Shown here: positions 1 through 11,385 of the stretch, one piece after another
Position numbering within the stretch: position 1 is the first letter of the stretch
Layout of the letters: each line of letters opens with the position of its first letter
NCBI RefSeq assembly: GCF_033115175.1
Contig: NC_084828.1
Coordinates: forward strand, 36,020,388-36,084,387
Direction: 5' to 3'
DNA length: 64,000 nt
DNA from: Lepus europaeus
Lineage: Eukaryota > Chordata > Mammalia > Lagomorpha > Leporidae
Translations under genes and position numbers: made by a program
Notes under the pieces: generated by a model
Databases searched by the model: none
The model's input: only the letters and a program-made list of their open reading frames with translations
What the model was told of the DNA's origin: nothing

Positions 1-28
1 ATCTTCACTTCCTCTGTACATTCATGTA

Positions 29-31
29 CAA

Positions 32-64
<33 letters not shown>
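29..64. repeat. (TG)n/(TA)n microsatellite
   Basis: A TG dinucleotide run passes directly into a TA run. It is followed (about 70-155) by a weak match to an old mammalian interspersed repeat whose family I cannot name. Confidence 0.85.
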
Positions 65-174
65 TACTTTCCTGTGCTACCCATAAGATGTTACCTCAAA
101 CTGAGTACAACAATAGAAATTCATTGTCTCATAATTCAAGAGGCAAGAGTTTCAAAATCAAAGACAGAGCTTTT

Positions 175-507
175 GGCCGGCGCCATGGCTTAACAGGCTA
201 ATCCTCCGCCTTGCAGCACCAGCACACCAGGTTCTAGTCCCGGTCGGGGCGCCGGATTCTGTCCCGGTTGCCACTCTTCCAGGCCAGCTCTCTGCTATGG
301 CCCAGGAAGGCAGTAGAGGATGGCCCAAGTCTTTGGGCCCTGCACCCGTATGGGAGACCAGGAGAAGCACCTGGCTCCTGGCTTCGGATCAGCGTGATGC
401 GCCGGCCGCAGCAGCCATTGGAGGGTGAACCAACGGCAAAAAGGAAGACCTTTCTCTCTGTCTCTCTCTCACTATCCACTCTGCCTGTCAAAAAAAAAAA
501 AAAAAAA
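175..507 (+). mobile_element. C-type SINE, young GC-rich type, full length
   Basis: The copy runs from a tRNA-like GGCCGGCGCC head through a pyrimidine-rich 3' part (TCTCTCTGTCTCTC, CTGCCTGTC) to a 17-nt poly(A). It is flanked by the target duplication AAAGACAGAGCTTT (160-173 and again from 505). It carries the extra segment containing GGGCGCCGGATTCTGTCCCGG-like sequence that marks the young subfamily in this window. Confidence 0.93.
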
Positions 508-894
508 GACAGAGCTTTCTTTACCTCTTCTGGATCCCTAAGAGTTCCTGGGAATCCCATGGTAGAGACATCAAGGTATTGCATAACTCCAATTTCATGT
601 CAACCTCTCCTCTTCTGTCTGTCAAATCTCACTTCTGTGGACCTTATGAACAACACCATGAACTGAGTTTAGACCCACCCAGATGATAGGAGAAGATTTC
701 TTCATCTCAAGATGCTTAATTACCTAAGAAAGGGCCTTTTTTCCCCCAAAATAAGGAAGCATTCACAGGGTTCAGGAATTAGGATTTGGACAAATCTTTT
801 TGGAGGCTAATATTAATGTCGCTACAAAGCATTTGTCTTAAATGATTCTTTATTCTACCAATATTTGGGGAGACAAAAATTAATCTATTTTTTA
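508..894. other. Non-repetitive intergenic stretch
   Basis: AT-rich sequence with no open frame, splice pattern or repeat that I recognise. Confidence 0.5.
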
Positions 895-900
895 GTTTAT

Positions 901-1303
901 TGTGGGTGATCCTGTACCTGGTGGGGAGTCTGCCTGCCTAGCCCATCCAGAAAGTTAGCCTGACTGCTGGTAGGTGGCGGGAGCACAGTTCTCATTTCCC
1001 CCACCCCTGCCTTCTGCCAATCAGGTAAACTGCTCCCAGGTGTGGCCCAGGCCCACCTGGAAAGCTATTAGCCTACGTGACCTTCAAGCTGAGTGGGGAA
1101 GCATAGCAGTGCCAATATCAGCTTCATCCTGTAGAATTAGTATTGCCCTGAATTAGTTACTCCCCCTCTGCCTGCCCTTGAAAAGGTGTGCTTGCTTGTT
1201 AATAAAGTGGATTCACCGAAACTTGTCTCCCGTGCTTCTTGTCAAAGAGTGCTGTCACCTAACCCATGTTGACAGTGTGCAGGACTCGTAGGATGAGCCT
1301 GCA
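901..1303 (+). mobile_element. Solo LTR with 6-bp target duplication
   Basis: The element starts TG and ends CA and is flanked by GTTTAT on both sides (895-900 and 1304-1309). An AATAAA at about 1201 is followed by a U5-like segment (CTTGTCTCCCGTGCTTCTTG). Its 403-bp length, its ends and the 6-bp duplication fit a solo retroviral LTR; six bases is usual for class II (ERV2) elements. No internal retroviral sequence adjoins it. The family name is unknown to me. Confidence 0.75.
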
Positions 1304-1381
1304 GTTTATTATTAACAAATATTTGGAAGAAGGGGTATGAGGGACAAGAAGAAATCTAAATAGAATGAATCAAATATTATT

Positions 1382-1685
1382 TGGGGGTAGGAGTTGTGAC
1401 ACAGTTGATGAAGCCACTGTTTAGGATATCCACATCCCATATTGGAGTGCTTGTTCCAGTCCTGGTACTCCAGGTTCAATCTAGCTTCCTGTGCAGATTG
1501 TTGGGAAACAGCACATGATGGCTCAAGTACTTGAGTCTCTGCAAACCACGTGGGAAAGTTTCTGGTTCCTGGCTTTAGGCTGACCTAACCCTGTCTGTTG
1601 CAGCCTTTTAGGGAGTGAACCAGTGGCTGCAAAATAATGCTCACTCACTCTCCCCTCGACTCACTTTCAAATAAAAAAAATTTTA
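1382..1685 (+). mobile_element. C-type SINE, older diverged copy
   Basis: It shows a degraded head, the body motif GGGAGTGAACCAG and a TTTCAAATAAA tail. It lacks the GC-rich insert of the young subfamily. Confidence 0.85.
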
Positions 1686-1865
1686 AATATATTATTATCT
1701 TGCTATGATTCCTCAGTTCTTTCTTAATGTGGACTTTAGAAAATGAGTGAAACCAAAAGAAATGGCTAAAAAGCAATTAATGCTGTACCAAATGATAAGA
1801 ACCTCCAGTGTGTTGACTTTGGCAAATAAAAGAAATCTTATTTGATTGCTAAAATATAAACTACA

Positions 1866-2168
1866 TTGGGTGGATATTTTGTGCCACACTTAAGACTCGG
1901 ATTGGGATGCCACATCCAATATCAGAGTGCTAGTTTAGCTTCCAGTTCCAACTTCTTGCAAATGTGCACCCTGAGAGGCAGTAGGAATGACTCAAGTACT
2001 TGGGTCTCTTTATCTCATAGGAGACCCATACTGAGTTCCCAGCTCCTCACTTTGGCCTGGCCTAGCTCTATCATTACAGATATTTGGGTAGTGAACAAGT
2101 GAAAGGAAGATTTTCTCTCTACCTCTGTCTCTCAATCTTTTTCAAATAAAATAAAAACATTTAAAAAT
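1866..2168 (+). mobile_element. C-type SINE, older diverged copy
   Basis: The body motifs (CACATCCAATATCAGAGTGC, GTGAACAAGTG) and a pyrimidine stretch before TTTCAAATAAAATAAA identify it. Confidence 0.82.
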
Positions 2169-3364
2169 TTAATATTTTCAAATATAAACTGGGCTTAATG
2201 AACTCCAAGGAAGTGTTTACATAGAGCAGTTGATATACAATTTCAAGATGATACTTTCCACAAATCTTTGAAAGGACTATAAAATTCTCTTTATTTGAAA
2301 GCTTCTTTCATCAGAAATGTATACAACTTGGAGTAAGATTTTAAATTCTAAAGGACTAAGAATTATTTCATCTTAGTCAATCCTTGGTTTGTTCTTTGTG
2401 CAATGGAGATAATATGATAATAATGTTAACACCATATCCATGACCCATGTATGCTGAAATGATTTCTTAATAAAGATTTAACAAATCATCGATCTTAGAA
2501 CAGTTAATATCCCAGACTAGAACCCCAGAACTCTAAGTCCCTACTTGGATATTCACTAGCTACACTCCACTATTGGCGTGTTTTAGTGGCTTGTTGCCTG
2601 CATCTAGTATATATAATTAAATCTTATGATCATTAAGTCTCCAATATATGTAATACAACAATGATATATTCAGAAAATACCAGAAGTGTTTTTCAATATA
2701 TATTTTCAGTCATTCTATCCTAACTGTACAGTTATTCAATAAAGATCCAGTGTATAAACAGGTTGATTATATCTGAAGGCATTTAATTCAATAGGGTTTG
2801 AGGAGGCAGAAACCCTTTAGGAAGAAACAATAAATCAGTAAAGTCAAATGCAATAAGCCAGTAATATGATGAAGCTAGAAGAATAATTGTAGACACATTT
2901 AATAAGTGGATTAAACACGAGGAAGAAATTGTTAAGGAATTCTTAATGATTCATGTTGATAGAATGCCTGAATAACAAAGCAGACAATTAATCAAAGACA
3001 AGCAAAAATTAATGTTGGTGATTTGTGGCCTGGAGATCTAATCGGAAATAAAAGTGGACTGGCTCCATCAGGGAAAGAGTGATGGGAAAACATATGGAAA
3101 AAAAAAACTACTGTTGCTCTTATTAAAACAGAAAGGCTGCACAAAATCTGTGTCAAAATTACTCGTTAAATCCAGGGTAAATATTTAAAATTATCTGTTA
3201 GAACAATGGACTGTAAGAGAGTGAAAACCTTGCACAAATGATATCACAACACTTGTAACATGCATCTGGCTCTCTAGAGGTTGAGGCTTGGATAGGATGA
3301 AAGTTCTGCCCAGATCCTAGAACACTGCAGCTATGATCTGTTTGAAGATTATTCTCTATGCTTT
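2169..3364. other. AT-rich intergenic stretch, no gene seen
   Basis: I see no coding potential beyond short chance frames and no repeat I can name, although old LINE remnants are likely given the A/T composition. Confidence 0.45.
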
Positions 3365-3650
3365 CATTTGTTCCCAATTTTTAAAATTTATATAAGGTGA
3401 ACAATTTCATATATACAGATTTAGGGGTATATCTCACCTTACCATCCCTTCCACCCTCACTCCCACCCTCCTCCTCCCTCCTATCTTATTCTTTCTTTTA
3501 ATTTTTGCAATGACGCACTTTCAGTTTATTTTAAAATCATAAGTTTAACCTCCACTAAGTAAAGAATTAAATAGTAAAAATGAAAAAAATTATTTCTCAA
3601 CTTTGTTCTAACATAAATTATAATTTTAGGGTAATTTTCCAAAAAGACAA
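3365..3650 (-). mobile_element. Old L1 3' end fragment
   Basis: Antisense L1 3'-UTR-like composition: GGTGAACAATTTCATATATAC, then CCACCCTC/CCTCCCTCC-rich sequence. The segment AACTTTGTTCTAACATAAAT (from about 3599) recurs in diverged form near 7383, so both belong to one old repeat family. The limits are approximate. Confidence 0.5.
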
Positions 3651-3761
3651 GGGCTGCAAATAATAATCAAATCTCAGTGATGTACTTTACACAAAAATAC
3701 ATTGTTTTTCCATGTTCTTGTTCTTCTGAGATATACTTAGGTTTAAAAATACATTATTTAT

Positions 3762-4018
3762 GGGGCTGGCATTGTGACATAGTGGGTAAAGCTGCTGTCT
3801 GCAGTGCCAGCACTCCATATGGGCACCGGTTTGAGTCCCGGCTGCTCCTCTTTGGATCTAGTTCTCTGCTATGGCCTGGGAAAGCATTAGAAGATGGCCC
3901 ATGTCCTTGGGCTCCTGTGTCCACATGGGAGACCTGGAAGAAGCTCCTGGCTCCTGGCTTTGGACTGGCACAGCTCCAGCTGTGGTGGCCATCCAGGGAG
4001 TGAACCATCGGATGGAAG

Positions 4019-4060
<42 letters not shown>

Positions 4061-4107
4061 CTGCCTCTCTGCATTTTAAACAAATAAATAAATATTTCAA
4101 AAAATAA
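3762..4107 (+). mobile_element. C-type SINE with long (CT)n
   Basis: The GGGGCTGGCATTGTGACATAG head, the full body and an AAATAAATAAATA tail are present. The internal pyrimidine tract has become a pure CT array at about 4019-4056. Confidence 0.93.
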
Positions 4108-4688
4108 ATTAATTTTGACAGAAATATTTGTTAGATATAAATTCCATAATTTCCTTACAATCCATAGGAAGATTTTCCAAATATCAAATAGTCTAGCTAA
4201 ATAAATGGGCTTTATCACTTATCTTTTATGTATATATAGCTTTAAAATAAATTTAGAAAGGAAGAAAGTTAAAATTTATATGAAGAATTTTAGTTAAAGC
4301 AATTTAACTACATAAGCCCTTCACCTTCAATTAGATGGCACAATGCCAGAGTTATCAGATGATCCTTCCCTATAATGTTTCTTCCTGGTCCTCTGTTGGA
4401 TTTGTCTCTTGTGTTTCCAGGTTGACCCTTCCTCTGATAGTATGCCTCCTCACTATTGAGCTACAATTTGCCAAAATAAATTAAAAATAAAAAACTGTGC
4501 CATATTTTGGTAACAACTCTTTCCCTTAGAAGATTCTGTGTCAGGCTTAGGTGAAGACTCCAAGTGGATGGCCAGTGGGAGCGTTAAAGGCTGTCCCTGG
4601 CTCCCTTGATATTCCTGTTTTCTTCTGGGAAGGATGGGTTTGGTTCTTCTAAGTCCATTTTTAAAAGGGTCCAAAATATGTCCCTGAC

Positions 4689-4862
4689 CATCCAGCTCTC
4701 TGCTGTGGCCCGGGAGGGCAGGGGAGGACGGCCCAGGTCCTTGGGCCCTACACCCGCATGGGAGACCAGGAGAAGCACCTGACTCCTGGCTTTGGATCTG
4801 TGCAGCACGCCTGCCGTAGCAGCCATTTGGGGAGTGAACCAACAGAAAAAGGAAGATCTTTA

Positions 4863-4901
<39 letters not shown>

Positions 4902-4946
4902 GTAACTCTGCCTGTCAAAAATAAACAAAACAAAACAAAACAAAGA
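4689..4946 (+). mobile_element. C-type SINE, 5'-truncated
   Basis: The copy starts at CCAGCTCTCTGCTGTGGCCC, so the tRNA-like head is missing. The 3' part is complete, with a CT array, CTGCCTGTC and an AAAACAAAAC-type tail. Confidence 0.9.
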
Positions 4947-4989
4947 GCATGCAGAGATATCCTGTTCACATGTCCCCCATCACTAACCA

Positions 4990-5171
4990 GGGTACTATGC
5001 TATGAATGTGTCCCTTTAAAAGCATGTGTTGAAACTTAATCCCTAGTGCAAAAGTTTGGAGGGGTGGGACCCTTAAGAGGGGATTTTTTTTCACCAGAAT
5101 CCTGTCAATATGAATAGATTAATACTGTTATTGAAGGACTGGGTTGGCTATAAAACCTAGAGTCTGACCTA

Positions 5172-5216
<45 letters not shown>

Positions 5217-5398
5217 CCCACGCCCCCCACACACAAAGAACACTTCACTCTTCTACCTTGGGTGACTGAGCAAGAAGGCCCTCTCCAGACGCCACCCTCA
5301 GTCTTGGACTTCCTAGCCTTCCAGAAGGATGAATAAATAGATTTCTATTCTTTATAAAGTATCCAGCATCATGTATTTGATGACAGCAGCAGAGTATA
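4990..5398 (+). mobile_element. MaLR-like LTR (ERVL-MaLR)
   Basis: GAATGTGTCCCTTTAAAAGC, GTTGAAACTTAATCCC, GTGGGACCCTTAAGAGG, a late CTTGGACTTCCTAGCC and GTATCCAGCATCATGTATTTG reproduce the order of motifs in mammalian MaLR LTRs. A (CT)n array (about 5173-5214) interrupts it. The ends are not exact. Confidence 0.7.
5173..5214. repeat. (CT)n microsatellite
   Basis: Uninterrupted CT dinucleotides of about 21 units inside the MaLR-like LTR, followed by a C-rich stretch. Confidence 0.95.
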
Positions 5399-6186
5399 AT
5401 CACTTTCAGAATCCCTCACTTTTATACATGCTGTACCCCAATCTGGTCACTGTAGAATCCTTTCTTGTTCACAGTTCTGTCCACTGAGCATGAGCTTAGG
5501 GAATGGTCCAAGTCACCCAGGATCTTTGAGAATGTGTATCAAGTCCTTCAGTTTCTATCATAGACAGGTGCCAAAAATATTCTTCAAACTACAACTCTTC
5601 TTCCCAGTTAACAAGTCCTCATCATTGCTCAAAAGCTTATAGTGAAACAATAATAATATCGATTATAATAAAATATTTAATGTCTAACTATTAGTGATAA
5701 CATTTTCTGAATCCCAGTAGAGAACTTTGCTTTCTGATCTCTGTTTCTGTAACACCTGTGAATCTGTTGCATGATTACACTGTATTATCAATGCCCATCT
5801 ATATATGACCTCTACCAGCACTTTAAAACCTCTCAAAAGGCTATAAATGTGTTTTTCACCTTTATGTCACTGTTGACTATATCCTTCCTTGAAAGTCATC
5901 TCTTTCATAAGAATTGGACAAAAGCTGCTTGAGCATACATGTCGACAGTGCTTTGCTGACTGAGATGTTATCCAGTGTTACTTAATCCTTGCCTAGCATG
6001 TTAGAAGATCTCACACATAACTGACTGAATTGGACTATCATCATAGTTCTGTTCAAGTACAGTAATATTCCCTCATAACCATGTTTGAAAAACTCAGCAA
6101 GATGACATCTCAAAGTCATTAGGTATATTGGTCATGAGGCAGACATGCTCTTAGAACTCAAGACATCCCTGCAACAATCCTCTTCT
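5399..6186. other. Intergenic stretch, nothing recognised
   Basis: I see no convincing coding frame, RNA gene or named repeat here. Confidence 0.45.
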
Positions 6187-6525
6187 TGGGGTAGGCGTTG
6201 TATTGCAGCAGGGTAAGCCACAGATTTGGACCCCTGAATCCCATATCAGAGTGCTAGTCTGAGTTCCAGCTGCCAAGTACTTTGGATCCAATTTCCTGTT
6301 ATGTGCCTAGGAGGGATCATACAATGAACCAAGTATTTAGGTCCCTATCACCATGTGGGAGACCCAGATGGAGTTCCTGGCTCATGATTTTAGGCTGGCC
6401 CAATCCTAGCAGTTGTGGGCATTTACAAAGTGGACCAGCATTTGGAAGACAGATCAATTTTCCCTGCTTTCTCTCTATGATTTTCCCTCATTTTGTTACT
6501 CTGCTTTTTAAATATTTATGTAAAT
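6187..6525 (+). mobile_element. C-type SINE, older copy
   Basis: GGGGTAGGCGTTGTATTGCA head, CCCATATCAGAGTGCTAG, and a body that ends in CTGCTTTTTAAATATTTATG. Confidence 0.82.
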
Positions 6526-6716
6526 CTACCTCTACACAGTCCTCTCTAGAATGGGAAACAATAAGGCTTCTAAGAGAAATTCTTAAATTTCTCACATTTA
6601 CCAATTTTATAATCTTGTGCAACATTTGTGCTTGAATGTTGCACATCAACTTGACAAGTTGTTCTTTGTATGTTAAACATGATTATATTTTAAATATTTA
6701 TGGGTTTATTTATTTA

Positions 6717-7036
6717 TAAGATTTATTTATGTATTTGAAAGGCAGAGTTACAGAGAGGCAGAGAGAGAGAGAAAGTACTCTTCCATCTGTTGGTTCACTC
6801 CCCAAATGGCCCCAATGGCCAGAGCTGGGTGAATCCTAAGACAAGTGCCAGGAGCTTCTTCTGGGTCGTCCATGTGAGTGCAGGGGCCCAAGGAGTTTAT
6901 CCATCTTCTAATGCTTTCCCAGGCTATAGCAGGAAACTGGATTGGAAGTGGAGCAGTCAGGACTTGAACTGGTGCCCATATGGGATACTGGTACTGCAGG
7001 TGGCAGCTTTACCCCCTAAGCCACAGTGCCGGCCCC
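6717..7036 (-). mobile_element. C-type SINE, full length
   Basis: Read on this strand it runs from GCCGGCACTGTGGC to the A-rich tail. On the plus strand it appears as GATTTATTTATGTATTTGAA, GGCAGAGTTACAGAGAGG, TTGGTTCACTCCCCAAATGG and a GTGCCGGCCCC end. Confidence 0.93.
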
Positions 7037-7515
7037 ATGATTACATTTTTATTGAAAAGTTTTTCTTTGGAAGAAAGTAGAACAGGCAGGTAGTTTTAGT
7101 AAAATATCAAAGTTTCTTATCAAAATGAAGGGATGTTTGGACAGACTTATGGATATAACGGAATAGCCATTTTCAGACCCAATGAGAATTGAGACTATAT
7201 GGTTGGGTTCTTATAGGTATAAGACAGTCAGGTAATCAGGGAAAGGGATTAAAAAAAACCTGATGAAACAAGGCAATGTTGAGAACACTTAGTTGTCTCA
7301 GATGTGGGAAACTCAGAGTAGGATTCCTTAGATGAAATATAGTTCCTTAGAAGAAACAGAGAAAGCTTTAGATTTTCGCTCCAAACTTTGTTCTTACACA
7401 AATCATAGTTTTTAGGGTAATTTTCCTCAGCATTTTTAGTAAATATTTTGGATAAAGCTGAATTCACCCAAGGTTCCAGGGATGACTCAGGCAATGGATG
7501 CTAGGCTAGTCAATG

Positions 7516-7522
7516 CTTTCTT

Positions 7523-7555
<33 letters not shown>
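7516..7555. repeat. T-rich homopolymer run
   Basis: CTTTCTTTC leads into about 30 consecutive T. It may be the antisense poly(A) stub of a retroposed fragment, but no body is recognisable beside it. Confidence 0.7.
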
Positions 7556-7556
<1 letters not shown>

Positions 7557-7687
7557 CAAAATGACTAGTTCAGAGATTAGAGTATGACCTGAGTTAGAAT
7601 AAGACCACTGAGAGTTAATGATGGGACTTTTGCATGAATGGTGAAATATCCTTTGATAAAATTGCATGTTAAAATGATATGACATTG

Positions 7688-8089
7688 GGCCGGCGCCGCA
7701 GCTCAATAGGCTAATCCTCCACCTGCGGCGCCGGCACCCCAGGTTCTAGTTCCTGTCGGGGCGCTGGATTCTGTCCCGGTTGCTCCTCTTCCAGTCCAGC
7801 TCTCTGCTGTGGCCCGGGAGTGCAGTGGAGGATGGCCCAAGTCCTTGGGCCCTGCACCTGCACGGGAGACCAGGAGAAGCACCTGGCTCCTGGCTTTGGA
7901 TCAGCACGGTGTGCCAGCTGCAGCAGCCATTGGGGGGGTGAACCAAAACGGCAAAGGAAGACCTTTCTCTCTGTCTCTCTCTCACTGTCCACTCTGCCTG
8001 TCAAAAAAAAAAAAAAAAAAGAAAAGAAAAAGGAAGACCTTTCTCTCTGTCTCTCTCACTGTTGACTCTGCCTGTCAACAACAACAACA
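7688..8089 (+). mobile_element. Young C-type SINE with duplicated 3' tail
   Basis: A full young-type copy ends in poly(A) at about 8003-8020. It is then followed by a second copy of its own 3' end (GGAAGACCTTTCTCTCTGTC, CTGCCTGTC at about 8032-8078) and an ACAACAACAACA tail. The target duplication AAAATGATATGACATTGG (7671-7688 and 8090-8107) encloses both tails, so the extra tail was part of the inserted unit or arose within it later. Confidence 0.9.
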
Positions 8090-8106
8090 AAATGATATGA
8101 CATTGG

Positions 8107-8440
8107 GGCCAGCTATGTGTGGTGCTGTGCTGTAAATAGGTTAAGCATCTGCCTGCGGCACTAGCATCCCATATAGGTGCCAGTTCTAGTCCGGCTGCTC
8201 CACTTCCAATCCAGCTCTCTGCTATGGCCTGGGAAAGTAGTGGAGGAAGACCCAAGTGCTTGAGTCCTTGTATCCATGTGGGAGATCCAGAAGCTCCTAG
8301 CTCTTGGCTTCAGTTCTGTCCAGCTCTGACTGTTGTGGCCATTTGGGGAGTGAACCAGCAGATGAAAGACGTCTCTATGTCTCTTCCTCTGTCTATAACT
8401 CTGCATCTCAAGTAAAATAAAATAAATCTTAAAAAAAAAA
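8107..8440 (+). mobile_element. C-type SINE, older, abutting the previous SINE
   Basis: GGCCAGCTATGTGTGGTGCT head, full body, AAAATAAAATAAATCTT and poly(A). A diverged third copy of the same target sequence (AAACTGATGTGACATT, 8441-8456) follows it. This older SINE therefore inserted first and the young one later used the same site. Confidence 0.92.
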
Positions 8441-8720
8441 AAACTGATGTGACATTAAAGCTGGCAGCCACCACTACTAGGAGGAGGCATAGAACTAGGC
8501 CAAATCTGAAAAAGCAGAACTGAAAATGGTGATATTTTTGAAGACCTAGATCAGTGGATCTGAAATGAGCTTAAGATTATTTATTTACAAAGATCTTCTC
8601 CTTAATATTATTAAGTCAGAGTTGTAACTTTAATATTTTTAATTTAAACTTCCCAACTGATATGCCCTGAGATAAAAGCATTCCTTCTGGATTGTGTGTT
8701 GGTAGAAATAAATAAAATAT

Positions 8721-9205
8721 CTCTTTTTCTGCCATTTTTCTGTGCCACCACACTGGGGTGCATGAACGTCCTAGCTGATGATCTGAAAAGCATCAACAAT
8801 GCTGACAAAGGGGGCAAACGCCAGGTTCTTATGAGGCCATGCTCCAAACTCATGGCAAGGCTTCTAACTGTGATGAAGAAGCATGGTTACCTTGGCAAAT
8901 ATGAAATTACTGATGATCACAGAGCTGGGAAAATTGTTATGAAGCTCACAGACAGCTTAAACAAATGTGGGGTGATCAGGCCCAGGTTTGACGTGCAGCT
9001 GAAAGATCTAGAAAAATAGTAGAATAATCTGCCTCCATCCCACCAGTTTGGTTTCATTGTACTGACAGCATCGGCTGGTGTCATGGACCATGAAGAAGCA
9101 AGACCAAAATACACAGGAGGGAAAATCTTGGGATTCTTTTTCTAGGGATGTAATACACACATATAAATTAAAGCTCAATGGACAAAAAAAGAAAAAAAAG
9201 AATTT
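8721..9205 (+). pseudogene. RPS15A: Processed pseudogene of ribosomal protein S15a
   Basis: This is an intronless copy of the cytosolic small-subunit protein uS8 (eS15a) mRNA. It includes a pyrimidine-rich 5' UTR (from about 8721), a 130-codon reading frame (8753-9142), a stop at 9143-9145, a short 3' UTR and an A-rich tail (from about 9182). The frame is collinear with the family with no frameshift; [14 protein letters not shown] and [17 protein letters not shown] are recognisable. It is inactive: the start codon reads CTG, codons 89 and 90 (normally Trp and Gln) are both TAG, and there are many replacements. The many changes point to an old copy under no constraint. I could not settle its target duplication because the flanks are A-rich. 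Confidence 0.95.
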
Positions 9206-10121
9206 AAATAAAAAAGAAGATAAAAATACCAAGGAAAAGGATAAACCATGGTATCAGAAAATTAGACTTAAATTTTTGCATAAAAATTACATGAAAATTG
9301 AATGAAAAAAATCTCAGAATGGGATTAATCATTACTCCCAAGGTAATAATGCTAGGAATTTAATAAATGTTAGTTCTCCTCTTTCCTGAAAAATGCCCCC
9401 CTAATGAACTGGAAGCACTTAGTGATAACGTGAAGGAAGGCTGCTCCCAACACTCCCATTGCATTCATTTATTTAACAAGTTACCTGAGCGATCTCAGGC
9501 AGACATTTCCAACTGTGACATAACATTTGCATGGGTTACAGTTGAGGTGAAATATTGGTGTGTTTTAGTTAAGATATTGCTAGAAGTTACAATAACTCTG
9601 GACATTCCAATGATACAGCAGTGTAGTAGTTTATTTCTTCCTTATGCAATAGCAAGGCTTAATATTTATAGTCAATAGCTGGTTCTTTCCAGTGGGAAGA
9701 TTTAGCCAGCAGTTCTCTCCTCACTCACTTTTTTAATAATATTCGCTCCAAAGTGCCACATTTCTATTTGCCATCCATTGGCCAGAACTACTCTCACATG
9801 GCCACACTTAGACACAAAGTAAGCTTGGATATTTACTCCATAGCTGATTGGCCACTTCCCAGGAACTATACTATGAAAGGGATATTCATTTTACATTAGC
9901 CAGCTTTGCTACCAGTTTAAGTCATTGGCCTGCATTTCCAGCCATGAGCAAGCATATTCATTTACCAAACTGTGCAATGAATGTAATTTTTTATGTTTCA
10001 TAAAAAGATTAGGAAGTATCCAGCTAAGCTACTACTACTTATTAGTACCTGTGCCCTTGAAGTTTTTCTATTTTATGGGACTCATTTCACAAAATCCTCT
10101 AAATATTCAATAATTTTGATT
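9206..10121. other. Intergenic stretch, nothing recognised
   Basis: AT-rich unique sequence. A chance open frame at 9367-9678 has no recognisable product and no gene context. Confidence 0.45.
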
Positions 10122-10134
10122 TAGGCCTAACTCT

Positions 10135-11301
10135 CTTTTTTTTTTATTAAACTTTTATTTAATGAATATAAATTTCCAAAGTACAGCTTATGGGTTACAA
10201 TGGCTTCCCCCCTCCCATAACTTCCCTCCCGCCCGCAACCCTCCCCTTTCCCGCTCCCTTTCCCCTTCCATTCATGTAAAGATTCATTTTCAATTCTCTT
10301 TGTATACAGAAGATCAGTTTAGTATATATTAGGTAAAGATTTCAACATTTTGCCCATATAGCAACATAAAGTGAAAAAACTACCATTGGATTACTAATTA
10401 TAGCATTAAGTAGCAATGTACAGCACATTAAAGACAGAGAACCTACATAATTTTTTTTCAAATTAATTAATTTTCTATGCCATTTCCATTTTAACACCAG
10501 GTTGTTTTTTTTCATTTCCAATTCTCTTTATATACAGAAGATCACTTCAGTATATAATTAGTAAAGACCTCATCAGTTTGTGCCCACACAGAAACGCAAA
10601 GTATAAAAATACTGTTTCAGTACTAGTTATAGCATCACTTCGTTTTAGATGACGCATTAGGGACAGATCCCACATGGGGTGTAAGTACACAGTGACTCCT
10701 GTTGCTGATTTAACAATTTGACACTCCTGTTCATGGCGTCAGTAATCTCCCTAGGCTCTAGTCATGAGTTGCCAGGGCTATGGAAGCCTTTAGAGTTCGC
10801 TGACTTTGATCTTATTCTGATAGGGTCATAGTCAAAGTGGAAGTTCTCTCCTCCCTTCGGAGAAGGGTACCTCCTTCTTTGATGGCCCCGTTCTTTCCAC
10901 TGGGATCTCACTCACAGAGATCATTCATTTAGGTCTTTTTTTTTTTTCCATGATATCTTGGCTTTCCATACCTGCTATACTCTTATGGGCTCTTCCGCCA
11001 GATCCGAATGCCTTGAGGGCTGATTCTGAGGCCAGAGTGTTGTTTAGGACATCTGCCATCCTATGAGTCTGCTGTGTATCCCACTTCCCATGTTGGATCT
11101 TTCTCTCCCTTTTTGATTCTATCAGTTAGTATTAGCAGATACTTGTCTTGTTTGTGTGATCTGTTTGACTCTTAGACCTATCAGAGCTATCAATTGTGAG
11201 CTGAAATTGATCACTTGGACTAGTGTGATGGCATTGGTACATGCCATCTTGATGGGATTGTGTTGGAATCCCCTGGCACATTTCTAACTCCACCATTTGC
11301 G
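10135..11301 (-). mobile_element. Rabbit-type L1, 5'-truncated 3' UTR insertion
   Basis: The plus strand begins with poly(T), TTAAACTTTTATTTAATGAA and a C-rich CCCTCCCGCCCGCAACCCTC block, the antisense of the lagomorph L1 3' terminus. A perfect 13-bp target duplication, TAGGCCTAACTCT (10122-10134 and 11302-11314), frames a 1167-bp insert. Only the 3' UTR is present and no ORF2 is seen. The first roughly 570 bp are almost identical to the insertion at 55170-55746, so both are young. Confidence 0.93.
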
Positions 11302-11385
11302 TAGGCCTAACTCTATTTCTAACACTTCCTTTTTCTCCCTTTATCATTTGATTGTGCATGTGTCCATCTAAGATTCATGTTGGAG

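Noticed and set aside
3754..4218. 154-codon open frame on the minus strand
   Set aside because: It runs through an inverted reading of a SINE; the Arg-Glu repeats come from the CT array.
9367..9678. 103-codon open frame after the RPS15A pseudogene
   Set aside because: No family resemblance, no promoter or splice context, and AT-rich chance composition.
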